NCBI GenBank assembly: GCA_963785125.1
Contig: CAWATU010000007.1
Coordinates: forward strand, 992,001 to 1,056,000
Length of the DNA: 64,000 nt
Direction of reading: 5' to 3'
Source: QHXN01 sp963785125
GTDB taxonomy: Bacteria; Acidobacteriota; Blastocatellia; Pyrinomonadales; Pyrinomonadaceae
Each line of letters starts with the position of its first letter. Position 1 is the stretch's first letter. Positions 29,141-38,629 of the stretch are shown here, in pieces. Made by a program: the position numbers and the translations under genes. A model generated the notes under the pieces. That model saw nothing but the letters and a program-made list of their open reading frames with translations. It did no database searches and was not told where the DNA came from.

Positions 29141-29725
29141 TCACCCGCGACGGCGTTCGAGCAGCACCATCATCAGGAAACTGAGGACGGCGCGCGTCTC
29201 GTCCGGCTCGCTCAACTCGGCCAGCTTCTCGACGCGAAACTTCCCTTCCATGAAGGCGGGCTGTTTGGAGAGGCGCATCAGCGGCGCGCCCGAGGCGCTC
29301 GTCAGCAGGTAAGTCGGGTTGAAGAGGTAGCCCGAGAAGATGCCGAGGATCGGTATCTCGCCGAACACCGCGTCGCCGACCTTGACCCAGCCGTTCTCCT
29401 CCTGAATCGTCATCAACTGGCCGCCGCCGTCCGAGACCTCGTACTGCGCGCGCCAGAGCGACTTCCGCCCCTTGCGCGCAATCGCTCCCAGCGGGCGGCC
29501 CGCCGTGTCGTTGATGTTGTACTTGGCGTTGAAGTCGAGCACGCGGTCGGCGTTGATGGTGTAGAGCGGACGGGTCTGCTCCACGTCGGCGAAGACGGTC
29601 ACGGCCTCCTTCAGCTTAAACGCCTTCTGCTTCGTGTAGAGCACCACCTGCCCCGACGCGTCGCTGACCTTGACCTGCGGGCTCAGTGCAATCTTCTTAA
29701 AGGAAAGGTCGAGGGGGAAGTTCAT
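29141..29725 (-). CDS. LURP-one-related (tubby-like) protein
   Basis: 194 residues from the ATG at 29725, with GGAGGA at good spacing; the longer open frame is rejected. The sequence is beta-rich with the LURP-one/scramblase-like signature: YTINADRVLDFNAKYNINDT, then AGRPLGAIARKG, LWRAQYEV and a late hydrophobic helix ETRAVLSFLMMVLLERR. These 12-stranded barrels around a central helix bind lipid or act in membranes; the bacterial role is unsettled. It sits between the genes of the response regulator and its sensor kinase, so it may be a part or a target of that pathway. Confidence 0.75.
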   Translation of the reverse strand: MNFPLDLSFKKIALSPQVKVSDASGQVVLYTKQKAFKLKEAVTVFADVEQTRPLYTINADRVLDFNAKYNINDTAGRPLGAIARKGRKSLWRAQYEVSDGGGQLMTIQEENGWVKVGDAVFGEIPILGIFSGYLFNPTYLLTSASGAPLMRLSKQPAFMEGKFRVEKLAELSEPDETRAVLSFLMMVLLERRRG

Positions 29726-29836
29726 AGCAGTCCTCCGTCGGCTGTTCTGGATTCGTGGGAACGCGTGGAGCGCCCCGCGCCTGATCCCGCGCATTATCGT
29801 CGCGCGCGGCCAGAAGGACAAACGCGGCCGGGTCGT

Positions 29837-31201
29837 TTAAATCTCGTACTTCTGCATGCGGCGGTAGAGGGCGCTGCGGCTCAGGCCGAGGGCTTCGGCC
29901 GCCTGGCTGACGTTGCCGCCGAAGCGGCGGAGCGCCTTCTGGATGAGGAGGCGCTCGACCTCTTCGAGGCTCATCTCTTCGAGACGGCGCTCGCCGCCGC
30001 CGCTGGCGGTCTGGAGGCCGAGGTCGGCCGGCTTCACTTCGTCGGAGCGCGCGAGGAGGACGGCGCGCTGGACGACGTGATCCAGCTCACGCACGTTGCC
30101 GGGCCACGCGTAGGCGCGCATGGCTTCGAGCGCGGCCGGGTCGAAGCCGCGCAGGGGCTTGCGGTAGCGTTGCGCGTGGCGGAGGAGGAAGTGCGCGGCC
30201 AGCGCCGCGATGTCTTCGGGGCGCTCGCGCAGGGGCGGCAGGTGTATCTCGACCGTGTTGAGGCGGAAGAAGAGGTCTTGACGGAAGCGGCCCGTGGCGG
30301 CCTCCTCCTTGAGGTTCGAGTTCGTCGCTGAGAGCACGCGCACGTCCACGCGCCGCGTCTGCGAAGAGCCGACGCGCTCGAACTCGCCCGTCTCAAGCAC
30401 GCGCAGGAGCTTGGTCTGAAGGTTGACGGGCACGTTGGCGATCTCGTCGAGGAAGAGCGTGCCGCCGTCGGCCAGCTCGAAGCGCCCGACGCGGTCGGTC
30501 TTGGCGTCGGTGTAAGCGCCGCGGACGTGGCCGAACAGCTCCGACTCGAAAGTCCCTTCGGCGAGCGCGCCGGCGTTGACGGCAACCATCGGCTTCGAGG
30601 CGCGTGGGCTTAGCGCGTGGAGCGTGCGCGCGACGACCTCCTTGCCCGTGCCGTTCTCGCCGGTGATGAGGACGTTCGCGTCCGACGGGCCGACGTGGCG
30701 CAGGAGGTCGAGGATGGGCTGCATCGCCTCGGACTCGGCGATGAGGAGCGGTTTCTCCCCGTTCCCGCCGTCCTGGCGTAGCATCTGGTTCTCGGCTTCG
30801 AGCCGCTCACCCTTGCGGAGCGCGCGCGACAGCTCCGTGTGCGTGCGCAGGATCGTGAGCAGCCGCGCGTTGTCCCACGGCTTCTGCACAAAGTCGCGCG
30901 CGCCGCGCTGCATCGCCTCGACGGCTACCTCGACGCTGCCCCAAGCGGTCATGACGACGACGGGCAGCGTCGGGTCCAGCTCGCGCAAACGTGCGAGGAG
31001 GTCCAGGCCCTCCTGGCCGGAGGTCGTGTCGCGCGTGTAGTTGAGGTCGATGAGCGCCACGTCGAACGACTGGCGGGCGAGCGCCTCGGCCGCGTCCGTG
31101 GGCGAAGCGACGGCGCGCGTCTCGAACCCTTCGCCCTTCAGAAGCAGGCGCAGCGCCTCAATCACGGCCGGCTGGTCATCTGCGATAAGTACACGCGGCA
31201 T
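29837..31201 (-). CDS. NtrC-family response regulator with altered GAFTGA loop
   Basis: 454 residues from ATG 31201; no clear ribosome site. The receiver domain has D52 as acceptor (VALIDLNYTRD, with a longer loop), T85 and K108. The AAA+ domain has Walker A GENGTGKE (181-188), Walker B GGTLFLDE (246-253) and FRQDLFFRLN. The sigma-54 contact loop reads GAYTDA (228-233) instead of GAFTGA: the aromatic position is Tyr and the second Gly is Asp. A Fis-type helix-turn-helix ends the protein (NVSQAAEALGLSRSALYRRM). It is the first gene after the permease array, 110 bases past its last stop, and probably controls it. Whether it still works with sigma-54 is open. Confidence 0.9.
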   Translation of the reverse strand: MPRVLIADDQPAVIEALRLLLKGEGFETRAVASPTDAAEALARQSFDVALIDLNYTRDTTSGQEGLDLLARLRELDPTLPVVVMTAWGSVEVAVEAMQRGARDFVQKPWDNARLLTILRTHTELSRALRKGERLEAENQMLRQDGGNGEKPLLIAESEAMQPILDLLRHVGPSDANVLITGENGTGKEVVARTLHALSPRASKPMVAVNAGALAEGTFESELFGHVRGAYTDAKTDRVGRFELADGGTLFLDEIANVPVNLQTKLLRVLETGEFERVGSSQTRRVDVRVLSATNSNLKEEAATGRFRQDLFFRLNTVEIHLPPLRERPEDIAALAAHFLLRHAQRYRKPLRGFDPAALEAMRAYAWPGNVRELDHVVQRAVLLARSDEVKPADLGLQTASGGGERRLEEMSLEEVERLLIQKALRRFGGNVSQAAEALGLSRSALYRRMQKYEI

Positions 31202-31311
31202 ATTATGTAAAAGTGCTACAGAGTCGGGCATCTGGTTAAGAAGAGTGTGACACGCACGCCCCACGCAAGCAAAGGGAGCGATGAGTCCTTCGTCGCCGCG
31301 GAGCGGCGTTA

Positions 31312-33735
31312 TTACTCGTATCTAAGAGCCACCATCGGATCGACCTTCGTCGCGCGCCGCGCCGGGATGAGGCAGGCGAGGAGGGCGACGCCTGAGAGTA
31401 GCAGCGAGACGAACGCGAATATGACCGGGTCGGTCGCCGACACGTCGTAGAGCAGGCTCGACATAACACGCGTCAGCGCGAAGGACGCGGCCAGCCCCGC
31501 CAGCACTCCGCCGAGCGCGAGCGCCATCCCTTGACGGACGACCATCCGCACCACGTCGCCGCCGCGCGCCCCGAGCGCGATGCGGATGCCGATCTCGTGC
31601 GTCCGCTGCGTCACCGTGTAGCTCATCACGCCGTAGACCCCGACCGCCGCGAGCAGCAGCGCCAACGCGGCGAAGGCCGTCAGCAGTTGTGCGTAGAAGC
31701 GCGGCTGCGCGACCGACTCGGAGAGCCGGTGCTCCATCGTCTTCACGTTCGCGGCTGCGCGCCCCGCGTCCACCTCGCGCACAGCCCTCTGCGCGGCGGG
31801 CGCGAGCGCCGAAGGGTCGCCCTCCGTCCGCATGATGAAGGAGGACGAGAGCCACGGACGCTGAAGGTAGCAATCGTAAATCTGTATGTTGGTCGGCTCC
31901 CCGATTGTCTGCTTCGTGTCCGCGACGACGCCGACAATCTCCAGAGGCACACGCCGCTCCATGTAGTCGATGACGACGCGCTTACCCAGAGGGTCTTCGC
32001 CGGGGAAGACGCGCCGCGCCATCGTCTCGTTGATGAGCGCGACGGCGGGCGCACCCTCCACGTCGCGCTCCGTGAAGCCACGGCCACGCGACACGGGGAT
32101 GCGCATGACCTCGAAGTAGTTCGGGCTCACCGAGAGGTAGTCGGCCTGCGGCTCTTCGCCCGGGCGCGCGGGCCGCCCCTCGACCCCGTAAGAGAAGTTG
32201 AGCACCCAGTCGAGCGGGAGGCTCGAAGTGAGCGCGGTCGCACGTACCCCGGGGAGCGCGTTGAGGCGCTCCTGCATCTTCCCGAAGTATGCGGCGCGCT
32301 GCGCAGTCTGCCCGTACAACTGCTGCGGCGCGCCCACGGTCAGCGTCAGCAGGTTGCGCGGCTCGAAGCCGAGGTCGGTCTGTTGCAGGCGTATGAAGCT
32401 GCGCAGTAGTAGTCCCGCGCCGACGAGCAGCACGAGCGTTACGGCAATCTCTGCGACGACCAGAAGGCCGCGCGCGCGCCGGACGCGCGTCTCGGAGGAA
32501 GCGCCGCGTCCCGTCTCCTTGAGCGCAAGGTTGAGGTCGGGCTTCGAGACCTTCAGGCCGGGGAGGAGCCCCACCAGCAGCCCCGCCGACAGAGAGACGA
32601 ACGCCGTAAACGCCAGCACCCACACGTCTACACGCGCCTCGTCGAGCCGCGCGAACCGCAGCCCTTCGGGGACGAGCGCGAGCAGTGCTTCGACGCCCCA
32701 CAGCGCCAGCACGACCCCGAGCGCGCCGCCCGCCAGCGTCAGCAGCACGCTCTCCGCGAGCAGTTGCCGCACCACGCGCCAGCGCGTCGCGCCGAGCGCC
32801 GCGCGGATCGCCATCTCCTTGTAACGCGCCGTCGAGCGCGCGAGCAAAAGGTTCGTGACGTTCGCGCACGCGATGAGCAGCACGAAGCCGACCGCGCCGA
32901 AGAGGACGAGCAGCGCCGTGCGCGTCTGCGGCCCGACCAGTGTCTCGCGCAGAGGGATGAGGCGCACGCCCCAGTCCGCGTTCGAGTCGGGGTAGGCTTC
33001 GGCGAGTCGCGCGGCGACGCCGCTCAACTCCTCCTGCGCCTGCGCGCGCGTCATAACATCCTTGATACGGCCGACGACCGAGAAGTAGCGGCTCGTCCGC
33101 TGACGCAGCTCGCCCGACTGGCTCGGAAGAGGCGTCCAGACCTCCGCGTAGGACGGATACCTGAACTGCTCCGGCATGACGCCGACCACGGTCGCGCTCC
33201 CGCCGCCGACGAGCGTCAGTTGACGACCGACGACACCCGCGTCTCCGCCGAAGCGACGCTGCCAGAGCCTGTGACTCAAGACGACGGGGCGCGCGGCTCC
33301 CGCGCCGAACTCTTCCGTAGAGAGCGCACGGCCGAGCGCAGGCGCGACGCCGAGCAGCGGGAAGAAGTCTTCCGAGACGCGCACGCCCGAGACCATCTCG
33401 GGCAGGCCGCCCGCGTCGAGCGTCAGGCCGCCGCCCGTGTAGGCCGCGAGGCCGTCGAAGGCGCGGCTCTGCGCGCGCCAGTCCACGAAGTCCGCGGGCG
33501 CGACGCCGCGCACCTCGGCCGCGCCGCCGCGCTTGTTCTCGGCCGCGACGACGACCACACGCTCGGGCGCGGCGAACGGCAGCGGCCGCACGAGCGCCGC
33601 GTACACGACGCTGAAGACCGCCGTGTTGATGCCGATGCTCAACCCCAGCGTCAGCACCGCGACCAGCGTCAGCCCCGGCCGCTTCAACAGAGTCCTCATC
33701 CCGTAACGCAAGTCCTGTAGAAGTCTCTCCATCAT
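31312..33735 (-). CDS. ADOP duplicated FtsX/MacB-type permease, array copy 1
   Basis: 807 residues from the first of two adjacent ATGs (33735), with GAGG five bases upstream; the GAGG overlaps the stop of copy 2, seven bases away. Span 1 is LVAVLTLGLSIGINTAVFSV. The first FtsX block contains EMAIRAALGATRWRVVRQLL and the second QRTHEIGIRIALGARGGDVV. These E-x-x-x-R-x-ALGA segments correspond to the cytoplasmic coupling helices that touch the ATPase in MacB-like systems, so both halves look able to bind one. It is the gene closest to the NtrC-type regulator. The cargo is unknown. Confidence 0.93.
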   Translation of the reverse strand: MMERLLQDLRYGMRTLLKRPGLTLVAVLTLGLSIGINTAVFSVVYAALVRPLPFAAPERVVVVAAENKRGGAAEVRGVAPADFVDWRAQSRAFDGLAAYTGGGLTLDAGGLPEMVSGVRVSEDFFPLLGVAPALGRALSTEEFGAGAARPVVLSHRLWQRRFGGDAGVVGRQLTLVGGGSATVVGVMPEQFRYPSYAEVWTPLPSQSGELRQRTSRYFSVVGRIKDVMTRAQAQEELSGVAARLAEAYPDSNADWGVRLIPLRETLVGPQTRTALLVLFGAVGFVLLIACANVTNLLLARSTARYKEMAIRAALGATRWRVVRQLLAESVLLTLAGGALGVVLALWGVEALLALVPEGLRFARLDEARVDVWVLAFTAFVSLSAGLLVGLLPGLKVSKPDLNLALKETGRGASSETRVRRARGLLVVAEIAVTLVLLVGAGLLLRSFIRLQQTDLGFEPRNLLTLTVGAPQQLYGQTAQRAAYFGKMQERLNALPGVRATALTSSLPLDWVLNFSYGVEGRPARPGEEPQADYLSVSPNYFEVMRIPVSRGRGFTERDVEGAPAVALINETMARRVFPGEDPLGKRVVIDYMERRVPLEIVGVVADTKQTIGEPTNIQIYDCYLQRPWLSSSFIMRTEGDPSALAPAAQRAVREVDAGRAAANVKTMEHRLSESVAQPRFYAQLLTAFAALALLLAAVGVYGVMSYTVTQRTHEIGIRIALGARGGDVVRMVVRQGMALALGGVLAGLAASFALTRVMSSLLYDVSATDPVIFAFVSLLLSGVALLACLIPARRATKVDPMVALRYE

Positions 33736-33742
33736 TCGTTCC

Positions 33743-36157
33743 TCATTCGTAACGTAGCGCGACCATCGGATCGACCTTCGTCGCGCGGCGCGCAGGGATA
33801 AGACAAGCGAGCAAGGCCACGGCGGCAAGCAGCAACGAGACGACGACGTAGACGAAAGGGTCTGCGGCCGAGACGCCGTAAAGCAGGCCCGCGATGAGGC
33901 GCGTCAGCGCGAAGGCGCAGACGAGCCCGAGCCCAAGCCCTGCGAGCGTGAGCAGCATTCCCTGCCGGACGACGAGGCCGAGGATGTCCGAGGCCCTTGC
34001 GCCGAGGGCGAGGCGCACGCCTATCTCGCGCGTGCGCTGCGCGACCGAATAGCTGACCACGCCGTAGAGCCCGACGCCCGCCAGCAGCAGCGCCGCGCAC
34101 GCGAAGCCCGCCATCAGAAACGTCGTCACGCGCCGGTACGCGGCCGAGTTCGCCACGACCTGCTCAAGCGTCTTCACGTCGTAGACGGGCAGCTCGCGGT
34201 CGAGCGCGCGCACCTCCTCGCGCACGCGGCCGACGAGCGACTCTGCCTGAGCGTCCCCCGCCCTCACGACGAGCGAGAGCCCGCCCCACCCCGCGTCCTG
34301 CCGGTGCGGCACATACATCTGGAGGGCCGCGTCCTTCGCGTCGAGCGAGTCCGGCTTCGTGTCGCCGACGACGCCGACGACCTCGCGCAGAAACTTCTCG
34401 TCGCGCCAGATGCGTATGCGCTTGCCGAGCGGGTCTTCGCCCGCGAAAGCCTTGCGCGCGAACGCCTCGTTGATGACGACGACCTTCGCCGACTCCGCGT
34501 TGTCCCGCTCGTCGAAGACGCGCCCCCCGCGCAAGGGGATACGCATCGCGCGGAAGTAGTCGGGCGTGATGACGGCGTAGGAGGCGTTCTCACTCTCCTC
34601 GGGCGTCTCGGGCCGGCCCTCGCGTAGGAAGCTGCGCCCCACCGAATAACTGCTGCCGCCGAGCGGGAGCGAGATGGTCGCGCCCGCCGACTCGACGCCG
34701 GGTATCCCCTTCACACGTTCCATCAACGCCGCGTAGAACTCAGCCTTGCGTGCCGGCTCCCTGTAGCGCGCGCCCGGCAGAGAGACGCGCATCGTGATGA
34801 CGTTCTCCGGCTCGAAGCCGGGGTTCACGGCTTGCAGTCGGGCGAAGCTCTTGACGAGGAGCCCTGCGCCCACCAGCAGCAGGAGCGAGAGCGCCACCTC
34901 CGCGACGACGAGCGCCGAGCGCGCGCGGCTGCGCCCGCCGTGGACGCCGCGCCCGCCCTCCTTCAACGCCTCGTTCAGGTCATAGCGCGACGCCTGCAAG
35001 GCCGGGGCGAGCCCGAAGACGACGCCCGTCAGAACGCTCGCACCCGCGGCGAAGAGGAGCACGCGCCAGTCGGCCGAAGCCTCCGCGAGCCGCGGCGTGT
35101 CGGCCGGCGCGAGCGCCACGAGCAGGTCAGTCAGCCACACGCTCAGGGCTGCGCCGAGCGCACCGCCCGCTAAGCTCAACAGGACGCTCTCCGTCAACAT
35201 CTGCCGCGCGACGCGCGAGCGCGACGCGCCGAGCGCGAGGCGGAGCGCCACCTCCCTGCGCCGCCCCGACGCGCGCGCCAGCAGGAGGTTCGCCACGTTG
35301 GCGCACGCGATCAACAGCAGCAGCCCGACGCCTGCGAGCAGCATGAAGAGCGTCGCCTTCAGCTTCCCGACCAGCTCCTCCTTCAGCGGGTCGAGGTCAA
35401 CGCCCCAGCCCGCGTTCGTCACCACGTAACTCGCGGCGAGACGCGAAGAGATGGCGTCCATCTCGGCCTGCGCCGCTTCGAGCGTGACGCCCTCGCGGAG
35501 GCGGCCGACGACGTTGTAGCTGCGGTTGTCGCGCGGCTCCTTCGCCACGTCGAGTTGGAGCGGCGCCCAGACCTCCGTACGCCCGGGGAAGTCGAAGCCG
35601 GCGGGCATGACGCCGACGATTTGGAGCTTTCGCCCGCTCATCTCTATCGTACGCCCGACCGCCGCGGGGTCTGCGCCGAAGCGCCTGACCCACAGCGCGT
35701 GGCTGATGACGACGACCGGGTCGCGCCCCAACTCGCCGTCCTCCGGCAGTAGAGCGCGTCCACGCGCCGCGCTCACGTCGATGATGCGGAAGAGGTCGGG
35801 CGTGACGGCAGCCGCGCCCACGCGCTCCGGCTCGTCGCCGCTCATCATGTTCGCGTTGCCCGCCGAGTAGAGCGCGAGCGCCTCGAACGAGCGCGCCTGT
35901 TCGCGCCAGTCGGCGAAGTCCGGCGCCGACATATTGCTCTCCTTGATGCCCTTCGACGGGTTGACTCCGTCGAAGGCGACGACGCGCTCCGCGCCCGGGT
36001 AGGGCAGAGGGCGCAGGAGCACGGCGTTGACGACCGAGAAGATGGCCGTGTTCGCTCCCACCCCCAGCGCCAGCACCGCCAGCGCCACGGCCGTAAACCC
36101 CGGACGCTTCCAGAGCAACCTCAGACCGAACCGCACGTCCTGCCACAGTGTCCTCAT
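33743..36157 (-). CDS. ADOP duplicated permease, array copy 2
   Basis: 804 residues; AGGAG lies six bases before the ATG at 36157. Span 1 (VALAVLALGVGANTAIFSVV) leads into a periplasmic domain opening RPLPYPGAERVVAFDGVNPS. Coupling segments are REVALRLALGASRSRVARQM and QRTREIGVRLALGARASDIL. The middle span LVVAEVALSLLLLVGAGLL starts the second half. It is separated from copy 3 by 21 bp without a repeat and from copy 1 by seven bases, so it is likely co-translated with copy 1. The ending is canonical. Confidence 0.93.
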   Translation of the reverse strand: MRTLWQDVRFGLRLLWKRPGFTAVALAVLALGVGANTAIFSVVNAVLLRPLPYPGAERVVAFDGVNPSKGIKESNMSAPDFADWREQARSFEALALYSAGNANMMSGDEPERVGAAAVTPDLFRIIDVSAARGRALLPEDGELGRDPVVVISHALWVRRFGADPAAVGRTIEMSGRKLQIVGVMPAGFDFPGRTEVWAPLQLDVAKEPRDNRSYNVVGRLREGVTLEAAQAEMDAISSRLAASYVVTNAGWGVDLDPLKEELVGKLKATLFMLLAGVGLLLLIACANVANLLLARASGRRREVALRLALGASRSRVARQMLTESVLLSLAGGALGAALSVWLTDLLVALAPADTPRLAEASADWRVLLFAAGASVLTGVVFGLAPALQASRYDLNEALKEGGRGVHGGRSRARSALVVAEVALSLLLLVGAGLLVKSFARLQAVNPGFEPENVITMRVSLPGARYREPARKAEFYAALMERVKGIPGVESAGATISLPLGGSSYSVGRSFLREGRPETPEESENASYAVITPDYFRAMRIPLRGGRVFDERDNAESAKVVVINEAFARKAFAGEDPLGKRIRIWRDEKFLREVVGVVGDTKPDSLDAKDAALQMYVPHRQDAGWGGLSLVVRAGDAQAESLVGRVREEVRALDRELPVYDVKTLEQVVANSAAYRRVTTFLMAGFACAALLLAGVGLYGVVSYSVAQRTREIGVRLALGARASDILGLVVRQGMLLTLAGLGLGLVCAFALTRLIAGLLYGVSAADPFVYVVVSLLLAAVALLACLIPARRATKVDPMVALRYE

Positions 36158-36178
36158 GGCTTCTCCTTACTTACCACT

Positions 36179-38620
36179 TCATTCGTAGCGCAGCGCGACC
36201 ATCGGATCGACCTTCGTCGCGCGGCGCGCGGGGACGAGGCAGGCGACGAGCGCCACGAGCGCGAGCAGCAGCGCGACGAGGGTGTAGACGAAAGGGTCTG
36301 CGGCCGAGACGCCGAAGAGCAGACCCGAGATGAGGCGCGTCAGCGCGAGCGCGCCGGCCGCCCCGACCGCGATGCCGCCGAGCGCGAGCAGAAGGCCGTG
36401 GCCGAGGACGAGGCGGAGCACATCGCGCGTGCGCGCGCCGAGCGCGACGCGGACGGCTATCTCGTGCGTGCGCTGCGCGACCGAGTAGGAGACGACGCCG
36501 TAGATGCCCACGAGCGCGAGCAGCAACGCGACGCACGCGAAGACGCCGGTCAGGTAGGCCGGATAGCGGCGCATGAAGGCCGCGCGCGAGCCCGCCACCA
36601 TCTGCTCAAGGGTCTGCACGGCGTAGACCGGCACCTCCGGGTCGAGCCCGCGCACCTCGTCACGCACGGTGGAGGCGAGCGCCAAAGGGTCGGGCGCGTC
36701 CGTGCGCAGGACGAGCGCGGCAGAGTCAAAGTAAGAGTCCTGCCGCGAGTGGAAGTAGATGACGGGCGTCGTGCGCGCGTCGAGGCTCGTCACCTTCTCG
36801 TCGCCGACGACGCCGACAATCTCGTACTGCATCTCGCCGGTGAACTTGAATGTGGCATGGCGGCCCAACGGGTCTTCGCCGGGGAAGACCCGTTCCGCGA
36901 AGGTCTTGTTGACGAGGAGTACGGGCGGAGACGCCGAGTCGTCGCGCTCGGCGAAGGCGCGGCCTTTGACGAGGGGCACGCCCAACACCTCGAAGTAGTT
37001 GGCGCTGACGGTGCGCAGGTGCGCCTCGGTCAGCTCGGAGGCGGGAGTCTGACGGCCGACGATCTGCGGCGTCCCCGTCCCGCCCTCGCCCGCGAGCGGC
37101 AGGTTGCTCGTCAGGGCCACGCCGCGCACGCCCGGTACCGCCGAGATGCGACGCAGCATCTCTTCATAGAAGCGCGTGGCCGTCCCATCCTCGCTGTAGC
37201 GCGCGGGCGGGAGCGCGACCCTCATCGTCAGGAGATTGCGCGTGTCGAAGCCGGGGTCAACCCGGAGCATCGTCACGAGGCTCTTCATCAAAAGCCCCGC
37301 GCCGACGAGCAGCACGAGCGCGAGCGCAACTTCGGTCACGACGAGCAGGTCGCGCAGCCGCCTGCTCCCGCGCGAGACGGTGCTGCCGCGGCCTCCCTCT
37401 TTGAGGGCGCTCTGCAAATCCGTGCGCGAGGCCGCGAGCGCGGGCGTCAGGCCGAAGAGCACGCCCGTCAGAAGCGAGAGCCCGCAGGCGAAGAGCAGCA
37501 CGTCGCGGCTGAGCGAGAGGCTTTGCAGGTACGGCATCTGCGCGAGCTGCGCCGCCGGTATCAACGCGACGAGCGCGTCCACGCCCCACAGCGCGAGCAC
37601 GAGCCCCGCCGCCCCGCCGACGATGGAGAGCAGCACGCTCTCCGTCAAAAGCTGTCGCACCACGCGCCAGCGCGACGCGCCGAGCGCCGCGCGGATGGCG
37701 ACCTCCTTCTGCCGCGCGGCCGAGCGCGCGAGCAGGAGGTTCGCGACGTTCGTACACGCGATGAGCAGCACGAACCCGACCGCCCCGAGCAGCACGAAAA
37801 GCACCGGGCGCACCGGCCCCACGAACTCATCCCGCAACTCGACGGCGCGCAGGCCGACGCCCGCGTGGGCTCCGGGGTCGTCGCTCTCGATGCGCGAGGC
37901 GATGGTCGAAAGGTGCGCCGCGGCACCTTCAAAGGTCACGCCTTGCTTGAGACGCCCGACCACTTTTACCCAGTGCTGGTAGCGCCGCGCCGCCACGTCC
38001 GCCGGCGGCGCGAGCGGCGTCCAGACCTCCGCGTTGCCGAGCAGCGCGAAATGGAAGTCCGCGGGCAGCACGCCGACTATCGTGAAAGCCCTCCCGTCGA
38101 GCGTGACCTCGCGGCCGATGGCCGACGGCTCGCCGCCGAAACGGCGCCGCCAGAGGTTGTGACTGATGACCGCAACGCGCTTTGCTTCAAGCCCGTCCTC
38201 GCCCGCGACGAAGGTGCGGCCGACCGCGGCGTTGACGCCGAGCAGGTCGAAGAAGTTCGCCGTCACGGCCGCGCCGCCCGCGCGCGTGGCCTCGCCCGCG
38301 TCGGCGAGCGTGACGGGCCGCCCCGTATAGCCGGCCAGTCCCTCGAAGACCTCCGACCCTTGCGCGCGCCAGTCGAGGAAGTCCGGGTATGAGGCTTCGC
38401 GCCGCTCGAAGTCGCGGCTGCGCTTCGTCTCCCAGAGGTGTACGAGCCGCCCGGGCTCTCGGTAGGGCAGAGACCGCAGCAGCGCCGCGTCGATCACCGA
38501 GAAGATGGCCGTGTTCGCGCCGATGCCTAAAGCGAGCGTCAACACCGCCACGGCCGCGAACCCCGGCTGTTTCGCCAGCGTCCGCACCGCATACCGCACG
38601 TCCTTCAAGAGAGTCCTCAT
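36179..38620 (-). CDS. ADOP duplicated permease, array copy 3
   Basis: 813 residues; AGGAG precedes the ATG at 38620 and overlaps the region just after the stop of copy 4 (gap nine bases). Its periplasmic domain 1 opens RSLPYREPGRLVHLWETKRS and is Asp/Arg-rich. Coupling segments are KEVAIRAALGASRWRVVRQL and QRTHEIAVRVALGARTRDVL. The first half has VLLIACTNVANLL, with Thr where most copies have Ala. The protein is otherwise complete, with eight predicted spans. Confidence 0.93.
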   Translation of the reverse strand: MRTLLKDVRYAVRTLAKQPGFAAVAVLTLALGIGANTAIFSVIDAALLRSLPYREPGRLVHLWETKRSRDFERREASYPDFLDWRAQGSEVFEGLAGYTGRPVTLADAGEATRAGGAAVTANFFDLLGVNAAVGRTFVAGEDGLEAKRVAVISHNLWRRRFGGEPSAIGREVTLDGRAFTIVGVLPADFHFALLGNAEVWTPLAPPADVAARRYQHWVKVVGRLKQGVTFEGAAAHLSTIASRIESDDPGAHAGVGLRAVELRDEFVGPVRPVLFVLLGAVGFVLLIACTNVANLLLARSAARQKEVAIRAALGASRWRVVRQLLTESVLLSIVGGAAGLVLALWGVDALVALIPAAQLAQMPYLQSLSLSRDVLLFACGLSLLTGVLFGLTPALAASRTDLQSALKEGGRGSTVSRGSRRLRDLLVVTEVALALVLLVGAGLLMKSLVTMLRVDPGFDTRNLLTMRVALPPARYSEDGTATRFYEEMLRRISAVPGVRGVALTSNLPLAGEGGTGTPQIVGRQTPASELTEAHLRTVSANYFEVLGVPLVKGRAFAERDDSASPPVLLVNKTFAERVFPGEDPLGRHATFKFTGEMQYEIVGVVGDEKVTSLDARTTPVIYFHSRQDSYFDSAALVLRTDAPDPLALASTVRDEVRGLDPEVPVYAVQTLEQMVAGSRAAFMRRYPAYLTGVFACVALLLALVGIYGVVSYSVAQRTHEIAVRVALGARTRDVLRLVLGHGLLLALGGIAVGAAGALALTRLISGLLFGVSAADPFVYTLVALLLALVALVACLVPARRATKVDPMVALRYE

Positions 38621-38629
38621 CGTTTCTCC

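Noticed and set aside
31202..31311. Small hairpin (CGCCG stem) as terminator of the array
   Set aside because: The stem is only five base pairs and there is no T-run on the minus strand, so termination between array and regulator gene is not supported.
36398..38392. 664-codon plus-strand open frame opposite array copy 3
   Set aside because: It mirrors the codon pattern of the permease gene and has Arg/Glu/His-rich composition with no domain; it is an antisense shadow caused by high GC. The same holds for the long plus-strand frames at 41373-43682, 46522-48543, 54828-56231 and 8981-10864.
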